A stretch of 64,000 bases of DNA. It comes from Mesorhizobium sp. M2D.F.Ca.ET.226.01.1.1. GTDB taxonomy: Bacteria; Pseudomonadota; Alphaproteobacteria; Rhizobiales; Rhizobiaceae. Location of the stretch: positions 1 through 64,000 of the forward strand of contig NZ_RZOY02000023.1 of the NCBI RefSeq assembly GCF_004022705.2. Direction: 5' to 3'. Below are positions 39,189-49,739 of this stretch, in pieces. Both the position numbers and the translations under genes were made by a program. The stretch's first letter is position 1. Every line of letters begins with the position of its first letter. The notes under the pieces were generated by a model, which was not told the DNA's origin, made no database searches, and saw only the letters and a program-made list of their open reading frames with translations.

Positions 39189-39247
39189 CAGGCGCTACCT
39201 TTAGACCCGGAACAATTGCCATCAATGGCTGATATGACGGTGATTTG

Positions 39248-40189
39248 TCACGGAAGCGCTTCGCCATCAAGGATGCGCGCATAGAGTTCCAGATAGGCTT
39301 TCGCCGTCTTCTCGATCGGGAACCTGTCCGCGGCCGACTGGCGGCATCGTCTCGCCGGCAGGTCTCCGATTTCGGCAAGGCCGCGGGCGAACTCCTCGTC
39401 GGTCTCGAAGAAGCGGCCGGTATCCGCATCGACGGTCTCCACGAGCGCACCGCGCGGCGTGGTGAGCACAGGCGTGCCGCACAGCATGGCTTCGACCTGC
39501 GCCATGCCGAAAGGCTCCTCCCAGGAGATCGGGTTGAGGAATGCCTTCGATTCCCCCAGCAGGCGCAATTTGTCCTGGCCATCGACCATGCCGTGAAAGC
39601 GGTAGCGGACCGAAAGGCTCTTGAAGAACACGCCTTCGCGGCGGGTCTTGCTGCGGCCGAGCAGCTTCCAGCGCGAGCCGCCGGCGATATCGAGGGTGAA
39701 GTCGAATTTTTTGGCGAGATCCACCGCCCGGTTCAGTCCCTTTCCGGCCCGCGCGATCGCCGCCATGAAGAACAGGTGATCGTTCTTCGACGATGCCAGC
39801 CGGTAAGCGTCCACCGGAAAGCCGTTATAGACGAAGGTCTTGCGGCCATGCAGTTCGGCGTGGCGGGCGCTGAGGAAGTTCCAATTGAGCTGCGGCCGCG
39901 GGTAATCCGGAAGATGGCCATGCTCGGTGTTGAGCGTCGGGAAGGGGACCTCGACCTTCCAGGCGTGCAGGTTGACGATCTGCGTGTCGCTCGGGATCGC
40001 CGCCCGGCATTCGGCATCGCTGACCGCATGCCTGACCTCGCACATTGGGTGCGACGATCCCGGCGCGGCAATCAGGACGACATGGTGCCCGAGCTTGACT
40101 AATTCGGTGACCAGCCATTCGACCTGGCGCTGCGTTCCGCCATAGCCTTTGGCTGGAATGAGGCTCTGAGCTGCAAGGGTTATGCGCAT
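39248..40189 (-). CDS. Family 4 glycosyltransferase
   Basis: A 313-aa retaining glycosyltransferase with two Rossmann-like domains. The N-terminal loop PAKGYGGTQRQVEWLVTEL binds acceptor; the C-domain has NPISWEEPFGMAQVEAMLCGTPVL, the EX7E-type donor site. It likely works on envelope polysaccharide. It starts 19 bp after pccB on the same strand, so it may be read from the pccB promoter. Confidence 0.87.
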   Translation of the reverse strand: MRITLAAQSLIPAKGYGGTQRQVEWLVTELVKLGHHVVLIAAPGSSHPMCEVRHAVSDAECRAAIPSDTQIVNLHAWKVEVPFPTLNTEHGHLPDYPRPQLNWNFLSARHAELHGRKTFVYNGFPVDAYRLASSKNDHLFFMAAIARAGKGLNRAVDLAKKFDFTLDIAGGSRWKLLGRSKTRREGVFFKSLSVRYRFHGMVDGQDKLRLLGESKAFLNPISWEEPFGMAQVEAMLCGTPVLTTPRGALVETVDADTGRFFETDEEFARGLAEIGDLPARRCRQSAADRFPIEKTAKAYLELYARILDGEALP

Positions 40190-40208
40190 TTCGGACCGAT
40201 GCAGCTGC

Positions 40209-41741
40209 TCACAACGGGATGTTGTCGTGCTTCTTCCAGGGGTTCTGCATGTCCTTGTTGCGCAGCATGCGCAGCGCTCGCGCCACGCGGCGGCGGGTCG
40301 AATGCGGCATGATCACTTCATCGATATAGCCGCGTTCGGCGGCGACGAAAGGCGACAGGAAGCGATCCTCGTAAACCTTTGTATGGGCTGCAATTTTCTC
40401 CGGATCGCCGATGTCCTTGCGGTAGATGATCTCGACGGCGCCCCTGGCGCCCATCACCGCAATCTGCGCCGTCGGCCAGGCATAGTTCATATCGCCGCGC
40501 AAATGCTTTGAGGCCATGACGTCATAGGCGCCACCATAGGCCTTGCGGGTGATGACGGTGATCTTCGGCACGGTCGCCTCGGCATAGGCGAAGAGCAGCT
40601 TCGCGCCGTGCTTGATCAGCCCGCCATATTCCTGCGCGGTGCCCGGCAGGAAGCCCGGCACGTCGACAAAGGTGACGATCGGAATGGAAAAACAGTCGCA
40701 GAAGCGCACGAAGCGCGCCGCCTTGCGGCTGGCGTCGGAATCGAGCACGCCGGCCAGCACCATCGGCTGGTTGGCGACGAAGCCGACCGTGCGGCCCTCG
40801 ACGCGGCCGAAACCGGTGACGATGTTCTTGGCAAAGCTTTGCTGGATCTCGAAAAAGTCGCCCTCGTCGGCGACCTTCAGGATCAGTTCCTTGATGTCGT
40901 AGGGCTTGTTGGCGTTGTCGGGGATCAGCCGGTCGAGCGAGAGGTCATGATCCGTCACCGATTGGTAGCACTCGATCTCGGGGATCTCCGCCGTGTTGGA
41001 TGCAGGCAGAAGGTCGACCAGCCGGCGCATCTGCAGCAGTGCCTCGACGTCATTGTCATAGGCCCCGTCAGCGATGGAGGATTTGGTGGTGTGCACGGAA
41101 GCGCCGCCGAGGCTCTCGGCGGTCACCGTCTCGTTGGTCACCGTCTTCACAACGTCCGGCCCGGTGACGAACATGTAGGAGGTGTCGCGCACCATGAAGA
41201 TGAAATCGGTCATGGCGGGCGAATAGACGTCGCCGCCGGCGCAGGGACCCATGATCAGCGAAATCTGCGGGATGACGCCGGATGCGAGCACGTTGCGCTG
41301 GAAGATCTCCGCGTAGCCGCCGAGCGCCGCCACGCCTTCCTGAATGCGCGCGCCGCCGGCGTCATAGAGGCCGATGATCGGCGCGCGGTTGCGCAACGCC
41401 ATCTCCTGAACCTTGATGACTTTTTCGGCATGCGCCTCCGACAGCGAGCCGCCGAACACGGTGAAATCCTTGGCGAAGATGTAGACCGGACGCCCGTTGA
41501 CCGTGCCCCAGCCGGTGACGACGCCGTCGCCGGCGATCTTGGTCTTCTCCATGCCGAAATCGGTCGAGCGGTGCTCGACATACATGTCGAACTCCTCGAA
41601 CGAGCTTTCGTCGAGGAAGATCTCGATACGCTCGCGGGCGGTCAGCTTGCCCTTATTGTGCTGCGCCTCGATGCGGTCCTTGCCGCCGCCCATGCGGGCA
41701 ATCTCGCGGCGGCGCTCGAGTTCCTTCAGCACGTCTTTCAT
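40209..41741 (-). CDS. pccB: Propionyl-CoA carboxylase beta subunit (carboxyltransferase)
   Basis: A 510-aa biotin-dependent carboxyltransferase that moves CO2 from biotin to propionyl-CoA, giving methylmalonyl-CoA. Both crotonase-like halves are present: [18 protein letters not shown]-like sequence in the first ([18 protein letters not shown]) and [18 protein letters not shown] in the second. The start [17 protein letters not shown] at 41741 was chosen; the frame stays open upstream without family similarity. pccA, the biotin-carrying partner, is not adjacent. Confidence 0.94.
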   Translation of the reverse strand: MKDVLKELERRREIARMGGGKDRIEAQHNKGKLTARERIEIFLDESSFEEFDMYVEHRSTDFGMEKTKIAGDGVVTGWGTVNGRPVYIFAKDFTVFGGSLSEAHAEKVIKVQEMALRNRAPIIGLYDAGGARIQEGVAALGGYAEIFQRNVLASGVIPQISLIMGPCAGGDVYSPAMTDFIFMVRDTSYMFVTGPDVVKTVTNETVTAESLGGASVHTTKSSIADGAYDNDVEALLQMRRLVDLLPASNTAEIPEIECYQSVTDHDLSLDRLIPDNANKPYDIKELILKVADEGDFFEIQQSFAKNIVTGFGRVEGRTVGFVANQPMVLAGVLDSDASRKAARFVRFCDCFSIPIVTFVDVPGFLPGTAQEYGGLIKHGAKLLFAYAEATVPKITVITRKAYGGAYDVMASKHLRGDMNYAWPTAQIAVMGARGAVEIIYRKDIGDPEKIAAHTKVYEDRFLSPFVAAERGYIDEVIMPHSTRRRVARALRMLRNKDMQNPWKKHDNIPL

Positions 41742-42126
41742 GGCTGGTCCCCAAAACGGATAAGTGATTTGTGGTAATGGGGAGGGCAGGACAGCGCAAG
41801 CGCCCTTGTTTTGCTGCAATGCAACATGGCCTATTGCATTTCGGCGCGGACTCGGCCATATGCGGCGACATAGGCGCTTGGGCCGGCTTGTCCGGCTTTC
41901 TCCACGAATGAGACTGGTTGCGTCTGTTTTCCCTCTTTCAAGTCGGCTTCGGTCGATCGGCAAGACGGCGAAAAAGCCCCGGGGCATGAAGCCCGCGGGC
42001 ACGACAGCGCAGCCGAGCGGACGCACCCGTCCGCCCGCCTTGTCGTTTCATATCAATATTTTCGACGGCAGGTTGCGCCCTGCCGCGTCGATGTTTGCGG
42101 CCAAGGCCGCCTGAAAGAAGACTATT
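41742..42126. promoter_or_regulatory. Divergent control region, pccB and DEAD-box helicase
   Basis: A 385-bp gap. Near the pccB end are repeated TTGCA-type motifs (41816-41839). The half before the helicase is GC-rich with an AT-rich patch TTTCATATCAATATTTT (42047-42063) and a GGCAG..CTGCC stem, probably the helicase promoter and leader. No coding sequence is supported. Confidence 0.5.
41816..41839. promoter_or_regulatory. TTGCA-type inverted repeat upstream of pccB
   Basis: ATGCAA (41819-41824) and TTGCAT (41834-41839) are inverted around 9 bases, and TGCAATGCAA overlaps the first arm. In other alphaproteobacteria PccR (ScfR family) binds TTTGCAAA motifs before pccB; these copies resemble but do not equal that motif. 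Confidence 0.45.
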
Positions 42127-43587
<1,461 letters not shown>

Positions 43588-43611
43588 GCCCGCCCAAGGC
43601 TGATCGAAGAA

Positions 43612-43647
43612 GAAACGGCCGGAGCGATGCTCCGGCCGTTTCTCGTT
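43612..43647 (+). terminator. Terminator of the DEAD-box helicase gene
   Basis: GAAACGGCCGGAGC and GCTCCGGCCGTTTC form a perfect 14-bp stem around GAT, followed by TCGTTTC. It lies 24 bp after the stop and also faces the end of the minus-strand hydrolase gene. Confidence 0.85.
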
Positions 43648-44637
43648 TCACTGGCCTGATTGCTGCTGCATCAGCGCCTTCACCCAGACCACGATGCGCT
43701 CCGTAAGAAAGCGTGTGGTCTGCGGCGACAGCACGTCGCCCGCGATCACGTGGTCGTCCGGATCGCCATTGTCGTCGACCGGCACCAGTTCATGCGCGCC
43801 GCCCCAGCGCCCGTCGATCTCGCGAGTACGATCGGGCCGCACCACTTTGTCGGAATCCGAGAAGATGAACAAAGCAGGGATCTTTGCCTTCTCGACCGGC
43901 GCGGCGTAAGCGAGTTCGGTGAGCCCGGCCATCGGCAGCACCGCCTTCATCGGATATTTGGTGGTCCAGAATCTTTCGTGAAGCGCGTTGCGCGCGGGAA
44001 AACTGCGCTCCTTGCCGCCGATAAGCTCGGCGAGCTGGCCGCCCCAGTGCATGGTCAGCAGCTCGGCGCCGGACGCCTTGACGCCGAAGTTGGGGGATAT
44101 GAACGCGATTGCCGCGACGCCGTCGGAAGCGCCAGGCTGCGTCGCTGCCCATGCCGCCAGCGAGCCGCCGGTCGAGGTTCCGATGACGATGACCTTGTCG
44201 CCGATGGCGCGGCCAATGGCCAAGGCCTCCTCATAGTCGTTGATCCAGGCATTGACGCTGCCTTGCGCCATTGCCGCGCCGTCCTGGCCGTGACCGGTCA
44301 AGCGCGTGTAGAAGAGGTTGGCGTTGAGCTCATCCGCGACATCGTCCGGCAAGGGGCGGACCTCGCCCTTCGAAGCTGAAAAGCCATGGATGTAGACGAT
44401 GGCCAAGGGCGTCTTGGCATGGACCATCGGGTTCGCCCAGATGATCTCCTTGTCGAGCCCGTCGCGAATGTTGGGCACGGCCGCCTCTTCACGCGCCAGA
44501 TAGGCTTGCGGATCGTCGCCGATCACCGACGGATCGAAACGGATCGTGGTGTCGACCCGCACGCGCGGGCCGAGGAAGAAGCCGGAGACGAGGATGACGG
44601 CAAAGCCAAGCACCGCAAGCACAATCCGCCGCCCCAT
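43648..44637 (-). CDS. Membrane-anchored alpha/beta hydrolase
   Basis: A 329-aa hydrolase with an N-terminal hydrophobic anchor (about residues 5-24). YIHGFSASKGE forms the oxyanion region, GTSTGG carries the nucleophile serine (about 153-158), and a late Asp (SDSDKVV) and His (DDHVIAGD) complete a likely triad. Substrate unknown; esterase or thioesterase activity is usual. It probably faces the periplasm. Confidence 0.8.
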   Translation of the reverse strand: MGRRIVLAVLGFAVILVSGFFLGPRVRVDTTIRFDPSVIGDDPQAYLAREEAAVPNIRDGLDKEIIWANPMVHAKTPLAIVYIHGFSASKGEVRPLPDDVADELNANLFYTRLTGHGQDGAAMAQGSVNAWINDYEEALAIGRAIGDKVIVIGTSTGGSLAAWAATQPGASDGVAAIAFISPNFGVKASGAELLTMHWGGQLAELIGGKERSFPARNALHERFWTTKYPMKAVLPMAGLTELAYAAPVEKAKIPALFIFSDSDKVVRPDRTREIDGRWGGAHELVPVDDNGDPDDHVIAGDVLSPQTTRFLTERIVVWVKALMQQQSGQ

Positions 44638-44705
44638 TACAATCTCCAGGCAATGATTCTCAACCTATGGCCGTCCCCACCGGCAGGCAATCGCTGTTCG
44701 CCGGC

Positions 44706-45554
44706 TTATGTCGCCTTGTCGCGGGACGGATTTTTTTCGCCAGGCGGTCTGCGATCGAAATGCAGTGGCCGCCCCCACCAGTGGGTGGTGAGCCCGATGA
44801 CAAAGCGGCAGATCGGCCGCGGCAGCAGGCCAAGCAATTTCAAGGGCCAGCTTATGTGGTACGGGAAGGTGACTTCGAAGCCACCTTTCCTGATGCCGCG
44901 CGCCATGCGGCGCGACGCGCGGTGCACGGGCATGAGCCCTGGCATCGGCAGCTTGTTCTTCTCCGTCAGTGGCGTGTCGATGAAGCCCGGATTGATCACC
45001 TGGACGCGGATGTTGAGCTTGTCGAAGTCGTATTTGAGCGACTCCGCCAGGATGTTGATCGCAGCCTTGGTGCCGCCATAGGCTGCAGTGGTCGGCCAGC
45101 CGGAATAGGCAGTGACAGATCCGACCAGGACCACATGGCCGCGCCCGCGCACGCGCATATGCTCGACGACAGGCACCACGCCGTTGACGATGCCGAAATA
45201 GTTCACGGCGAAGGAACGATGGAAATCGCGCACCACCAGCTTCTCGCCGGGGGTGGCGATGTAGTTGCCGGCGTTGAACACGGCGAGCACGATCGGGCCC
45301 ATCTGCTCTTCTATCGCGGCGACCGTGCGTGCCATGCCGGGCTCGTCGGTCACGTCGCAGGGAAAGGACTTCACATGTCCGGGCATTTGCGCCGTTTCGA
45401 CGATCAGCGTGTCGACCGGATCTTCCGGCAGGGAAGTCACCGCGACGGCATAGCCTTGATTGGCCAGATCCTTGGCCAGCGCGCGGCCAAGGCCGCTGCC
45501 GCCGCCCGTGATCCAGGCGACACCGTCCTTCGGATTGGCCCGGTAGAGTGTCAT
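44706..45554 (-). CDS. Short-chain dehydrogenase/reductase
   Basis: A 282-aa NAD(P)-dependent oxidoreductase. TGGGSGLGRALA (about residues 16-27) binds cofactor, NAGN and the catalytic S..YGGTK follow. The C-terminal extension RKGGFEVTFPYHISWPLKLLG and the basic end suggest membrane association, as in lipid-acting SDRs. The start at 45554 was chosen because upstream in-frame sequence lacks similarity. Substrate unknown. Confidence 0.87.
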   Translation of the reverse strand: MTLYRANPKDGVAWITGGGSGLGRALAKDLANQGYAVAVTSLPEDPVDTLIVETAQMPGHVKSFPCDVTDEPGMARTVAAIEEQMGPIVLAVFNAGNYIATPGEKLVVRDFHRSFAVNYFGIVNGVVPVVEHMRVRGRGHVVLVGSVTAYSGWPTTAAYGGTKAAINILAESLKYDFDKLNIRVQVINPGFIDTPLTEKNKLPMPGLMPVHRASRRMARGIRKGGFEVTFPYHISWPLKLLGLLPRPICRFVIGLTTHWWGRPLHFDRRPPGEKNPSRDKAT

Positions 45555-45746
45555 GCGATGTCCTGTGAATGTTCGGGCCTGCTCTAGCGGTGAAGAAATC
45601 GAATGAAAAGAGCGGTTCTTGCGCCCGGTGTTGAAATCATCGCAAACACTGCAGTGCCCGGAATGCGACTGGACCAGGCAAAATCTTGCCTTGAAACCGC
45701 TGCGTCCGGTTTTTAGGGTCTCGCCGCACACACAAAGGAATCCTGC

Positions 45747-46781
45747 ATGCCTCGTTCTGTGATCGAAGCCATCGGCAACACGCCCCTGATCCGGCTCAAC
45801 AAGGCCTCGGAGGCGACCGGCTGTGAGATCCTCGGTAAGGCCGAGTTCATGAATCCGGGGCAGTCGGTGAAAGATCGGGCCGGCCTGTTCATCATCCGCG
45901 ATGCCGAACAGCGCGGCCTGCTCAAGGCCGGGGGGCTCATCGTCGAAGGCACCGCCGGCAACACCGGCATCGGTTTGACGCTGGTCGCCAAGGCGCTCGG
46001 ATACCGCACCGTCATCGTCATCCCCGACACGCAGAGCCAGGAAAAGAAGGACACGATCAAGCTGCTCGGCGCCGAGCTGATCGAAGTGCCGGCGGTCCCC
46101 TACAAGAATCCCAACAATTACGTGAAGCTTTCAGGACGCCTTGCCGGGCAGCTGGCGCGCTCGGAGCCGAACGGCGCGATCTGGGCCAACCAGTTCGACA
46201 ATGTCGCCAATCGCGACGGTCATATCCGCACGACCGCGCAGGAGATCTGGGCGCAGACCGGCGGCAAAGTCGATGGCTTCGTCTCGGCGGTCGGCTCCGG
46301 CGGCACGCTCGCCGGTGTCGCGCTCGGGCTCAAGGGCAAGAGCAAGGACGTCAAGATCGCGCTCGCCGATCCGCTGGGCGCCGCGCTCTACAGCTTTTAC
46401 ACCAGCGGCGAGTTGAAATCCGACGGCAACTCGATCACCGAAGGCATCGGTCAGGGCCGCATCACCGCCAATCTAGAAGGCTTCGCGCCGGACTTCTCCT
46501 ACCAGATACCGGACGAGGAAGCCTTGCCGATCATCTTCGACTTGATCCAGGAAGAGGGGCTCTGTGTCGGCGGCTCGACCGGCATCAACATTGCCGGCGC
46601 CATCCGGCTGGCGCGCGAGCTCGGACCCGGCCACACCATCGTGACGATCCTTGCCGACTACGGCACGCGCTACCAGTCCAAGCTCTTCAATCCGGAATTT
46701 TTACGAGGCAAGAACCTTCCGGTGCCGGGTTGGATGGAAGAGAAGGCCGACATTTCGGTGCCGTTTGAAAAGGTGGCATGA
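45747..46781 (+). CDS. Cysteine synthase (O-acetylserine sulfhydrylase family)
   Basis: A 344-aa PLP enzyme that makes cysteine from O-acetylserine and sulfide. Lys42 in NPGQSVKDRAG binds PLP; EGTAGNTGIGLTLVA is the substrate-binding loop and GSGGTLAGV holds the cofactor phosphate. At 344 aa, with a C-terminal extension, it is longer than classic CysK (about 320), so a variant branch is possible. It leads a tight cluster with alaX, sseA and a GNAT gene. Confidence 0.92.
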   Translation: MPRSVIEAIGNTPLIRLNKASEATGCEILGKAEFMNPGQSVKDRAGLFIIRDAEQRGLLKAGGLIVEGTAGNTGIGLTLVAKALGYRTVIVIPDTQSQEKKDTIKLLGAELIEVPAVPYKNPNNYVKLSGRLAGQLARSEPNGAIWANQFDNVANRDGHIRTTAQEIWAQTGGKVDGFVSAVGSGGTLAGVALGLKGKSKDVKIALADPLGAALYSFYTSGELKSDGNSITEGIGQGRITANLEGFAPDFSYQIPDEEALPIIFDLIQEEGLCVGGSTGINIAGAIRLARELGPGHTIVTILADYGTRYQSKLFNPEFLRGKNLPVPGWMEEKADISVPFEKVA

Positions 46782-47524
46782 TGGCGGGAAAGACCGAGGC
46801 GCTGTTTCGCGACGATGCCTATCAGAGGGCGGCGGAGGCCGAGGTCGTCGCCATCAACGATCGCGGCGGCATCCTGCTCGACCGCACGATCTTCTATGCC
46901 ACCTCCGGCGGGCAGCCGGGCGATACCGGGATATTCGAGCGCGCCGACGGCAGCCGCATGGCGATTGCCGCGACGATCACTGGCGAGACTAAGGACGAGA
47001 TCATCCACGTCCCGGCGCCGGAGCAGCCGATGCCTGCGGTCGGCGAAAAGCTGAAGCTTCTCATCGACTGGGAGCGGCGGCACCTTCTGATGCGCATGCA
47101 TTCCGCCTGTCACTTGCTCACCGTCGTCTGCCCGTTCCCGATCACCGGGGCGGCGGTCGCCGAGGACGACAGCCGCGTCGACTTCGACATCCCCGATGCC
47201 GGTTTCAGCAAGGAAGATGTGACGGCTCGGCTGATGGAGCTGGTGCGCGCCGACCATCCGATTTTCACCCGGCTGATCACCGATGAGGAACTCGCCGCCA
47301 ATCCCGGCCTGGTCAAATCGAAAAACGTCCGCCCGCCCGTCGGCACCGGCAAGATCCGTCTGGTCTGCATCGGCGACAACGGTTGGATCGACAGCCAGCC
47401 CTGCGGCGGCACGCATGTGAAGTCGACCGGCGAGGTTGGCGAGATCCATATCGGCAAGATCGAGAAGAAAGGCCGTGAGAACCGGCGCTTCCGTATCCGC
47501 TTCGGGCCGATGCCGGCGAACTGA
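46778..47524 (+). CDS. Alanyl-tRNA editing protein (AlaX, long form)
   Basis: A 248-aa free-standing editing domain that hydrolyses Ser-tRNA(Ala) or Gly-tRNA(Ala). The zinc site is complete: HSACH (His108, His112) and CGGTH (Cys209, His213). The N-terminal FYATSGGQPGDTG is the AlaRS-like glycine-rich segment. It overlaps cysK by ATGA, so the two are translated together. Confidence 0.92.
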   Translation: MMAGKTEALFRDDAYQRAAEAEVVAINDRGGILLDRTIFYATSGGQPGDTGIFERADGSRMAIAATITGETKDEIIHVPAPEQPMPAVGEKLKLLIDWERRHLLMRMHSACHLLTVVCPFPITGAAVAEDDSRVDFDIPDAGFSKEDVTARLMELVRADHPIFTRLITDEELAANPGLVKSKNVRPPVGTGKIRLVCIGDNGWIDSQPCGGTHVKSTGEVGEIHIGKIEKKGRENRRFRIRFGPMPAN

Positions 47525-47554
47525 CGCTAAAGCGGGGCGGAGCAGGAGAAAACA

Positions 47555-48406
47555 ATGGCGCAGGACAGTCCTTTCATCGTCGACGCCGACTGGCTGGAAA
47601 AGCGGCTCGGCGAGCCGGGTCTTACCATCATCGACGCCTCCTGGTATCTGCCGGCGCAAAAACGCGACGCCCGCGCCGAGTACGACGCCGCTCATATTCC
47701 GGGCGCGCGTTTCCTCGATCAGGATGCCGTCTCCGATCCCGACTCCAAGCTGCCGCACACCTTGGCTTCGCCGCAGCATTTTGCGCAGTATGTCGGCTCG
47801 ATGGGCGTTTCGGCCGACGACACCATCGTCGTCTATGACGGGCCCGGCCTGTTCTCGGCACCGCGCGCCTGGTGGATGTTCCGGGTCATGGGTGTCTTCC
47901 AGGTCTACATCCTGAACGGTGGCTTCGACCGCTGGAAGGCCGAGGGGCGGCCGGTGACTTCTGAACCGACCAAGATCGCGCCGAGCGTCTTCTACGCCGA
48001 TTTCGACGCGGGTCGGGTCGTCAGCCTCGACGAGATGCGCCGGATCGTCGACAGCCATGAGAGCCAGATCGCCGACGCGCGCTCGGCCGGCCGCTTTGCC
48101 GGAACCGATCCGGAGCCGCGCCCGGGTGTCCGTTCGGGTCATATGCCGGGCGCGCACAATGTCCCGATCACCTCGCTTGCCGAAAATGGCGAGCTGCTGC
48201 CCAAGGACCGCCTGCGCAAGGTGATCGAGGATGCCGGCATCGATCTGTCGAAACCGGTCGTCACCTCCTGCGGCTCGGGCATCACGGCGGCGGCGATCAC
48301 GCTGGCGCTGGAGACGCTTGGTCATACCGACAACCGGCTTTACGACGGCTCCTGGACAGAATGGGGCGGTCTCGGCGACACGCCGGTGGTGACGGGGAAA
48401 GAATGA
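47555..48406 (+). CDS. sseA: 3-mercaptopyruvate/thiosulfate sulfurtransferase
   Basis: A 283-aa tandem rhodanese protein. The second domain has the active loop CGSGIT with Cys239, the form typical of mercaptopyruvate sulfurtransferase. The N-terminal domain is non-catalytic, with VYDGPGLFSAPRAWW. It handles sulfane sulfur from cysteine breakdown, matching the upstream cysK. It overlaps the GNAT gene by 4 bp. Confidence 0.92.
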   Translation: MAQDSPFIVDADWLEKRLGEPGLTIIDASWYLPAQKRDARAEYDAAHIPGARFLDQDAVSDPDSKLPHTLASPQHFAQYVGSMGVSADDTIVVYDGPGLFSAPRAWWMFRVMGVFQVYILNGGFDRWKAEGRPVTSEPTKIAPSVFYADFDAGRVVSLDEMRRIVDSHESQIADARSAGRFAGTDPEPRPGVRSGHMPGAHNVPITSLAENGELLPKDRLRKVIEDAGIDLSKPVVTSCGSGITAAAITLALETLGHTDNRLYDGSWTEWGGLGDTPVVTGKE

Positions 48407-48969
48407 TGGAAAACGGCACGCTGCAAGATATCGACGTCACGGTCACGTTCCTGGAGATGCATGCCGCTCCGGCGGTTTCTCCGCCAATCCCCTACAACCG
48501 CCAGATCGCGCTGTTGAAGACCAAGGATATCCCGCTCCATTTCTACCGCTACCTGATCGATCGCGTCGGCCGCAAATGGCACTGGGTCAACGTGCTGAGG
48601 CTTAGCGACGAGGAGCTGGCGGCCGGCTTGCATCGCGAGGACCGCGACATCAGGGTGCTCTATCTCGACGGCGCGCCGGCCGGCTTCTTCGACCTCAAGC
48701 CGCATCTGCCGGACGAAGTCGAGCTCGCCTATTTCGGTATGATGGAGCATGCGCACGGCCAGGGCATCGGCCGCTGGTTCCTCGGCGCAGCGATCTCGGC
48801 GGCCTGGGCGCATGGGCCACGGCGCGTCACCGTGCAGACCTGCACGCTCGACCATCCGGCGGCTCTTCCGCTTTACCAGAAGCTCGGCTTCACGCCGGTG
48901 GCGCAGAAGAAGGAAGTGGTGCATCCGCTGACCTTCGCCGAGCGCTCGGCCAGCGTCATGCGGGCCTAG
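48403..48969 (+). CDS. GNAT-family N-acetyltransferase
   Basis: A 188-aa acetyltransferase. The acetyl-CoA loop is HAHGQGIGRWFLGAAI (about residues 110-125), and DHPAALPLYQKLGFTP is motif B. Tandem ATG codons at 48403 and 48406 overlap the sseA stop. Substrate unknown; the position hints at a sulfur or amino-acid metabolite. Confidence 0.88.
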   Translation: MMENGTLQDIDVTVTFLEMHAAPAVSPPIPYNRQIALLKTKDIPLHFYRYLIDRVGRKWHWVNVLRLSDEELAAGLHREDRDIRVLYLDGAPAGFFDLKPHLPDEVELAYFGMMEHAHGQGIGRWFLGAAISAAWAHGPRRVTVQTCTLDHPAALPLYQKLGFTPVAQKKEVVHPLTFAERSASVMRA

Positions 48970-49102
48970 GGCCTCGAGTTGCTCGGTGGTTGTGTCCATG
49001 ACAGCCGGGCTCTTTCGTATGCAGATGCCGTCTGTCAGGAATCGGGTGGGCGAGGCTAGCATCGAGGCATAATTTCCGGACATCGCCACCGGAGATTTTG
49101 CC

Positions 49103-49570
49103 ATGAGCATCCAGTTCAAAGCCTTGCCGACCGAAGCCGTGCGCGCCTTGCAGCGGGGAGGGCCCGACGCCTATGGCCGCGCTCCCGAGCACAGGATATC
49201 CGACGGCGACGGCGTGCCCTGCAGACACTGCATGAAGAACGTCGCCGCGGGTGAGGGCTACCTGATCGTGGCCTACCGGCCGTTTCCGGAACTGCAGCCT
49301 TATGCCGAAACCGGCCCGCTCTTCCTGCATGCGCAGGAATGTGAGCGCGCCGCGGAAGGGGATGCGCTGCCGGAGATGCTCGAAAGCAGCGACTATATCG
49401 TGCGTGGTTATGGCAAGGATGACCGCATCGTCTACGGCAGCGGCGCCGTCACGCCGACTGGCGATATCGCCGCCCGTGCCGAGATGTTGTTCGGGCGCGA
49501 TGACATCGCCTACATCCACGTCCGCTCGGCCCGGAACAATTGCTATCAATGCCGCATCGAGCGGGCATGA
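49103..49570 (+). CDS. DUF1203 family protein
   Basis: A 155-aa protein with the DUF1203 pattern: PCRHCMKNV near residues 33-41, PYAETGPLFLHAQEC in the middle and YIHVRSARNNCYQCRI at the end. The paired cysteines suggest metal binding. The function is not known to me. It is preceded by 133 bp without features. Confidence 0.85.
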   Translation: MSIQFKALPTEAVRALQRGGPDAYGRAPEHRISDGDGVPCRHCMKNVAAGEGYLIVAYRPFPELQPYAETGPLFLHAQECERAAEGDALPEMLESSDYIVRGYGKDDRIVYGSGAVTPTGDIAARAEMLFGRDDIAYIHVRSARNNCYQCRIERA

Positions 49571-49597
49571 TCCCAGACCGGCATGACCCAAAAAGAA

Positions 49598-49730
49598 GCC
49601 CGCCGATGGTCAGGCGGGCCGTTGGAGTCTGTGACAGAAGCTGTCGGCAAGTGCTGCCAGGCCGGGATTGTCCGAACCCGGCAAGCAGCACGGACCGCCA
49701 GTAGCACTGCGTGTCTAGGCATCTTTCCCG
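49598..49730 (-). ncRNA. Candidate small RNA, minus strand
   Basis: Read on the minus strand: a long nested hairpin (GTGCTG with CAGCAC, then GCCGGG with CCCGGC; 49691-49651), a small hairpin GACAG-CTT-CTGTC (49645-49633), and a GC stem GCCCGCC/GGCGGGC (49619-49598) followed by TTCTTTTT. Three stems with a terminal T-run fit a typical trans-acting small RNA. The 5' end is a guess placed after the palindrome at 49740. No known family is recognised. Confidence 0.45.
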
Positions 49731-49739
49731 CCGGGCGAA

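Noticed and set aside
45555-45746. Riboswitch or SAM-type leader before the cysteine synthase gene
   Set aside because: No terminator-antiterminator pair or conserved riboswitch core could be found in the 192 bp.
49651-49691. Possible SRP RNA or tRNA T-arm
   Set aside because: CCAGG and AAGCAGC recall the 4.5S RNA apical loop, but the GGAA tetraloop signature is missing. The reverse strand GGGTTCGGAC looks like a T-arm but the loop is too long and no acceptor or anticodon stem exists.
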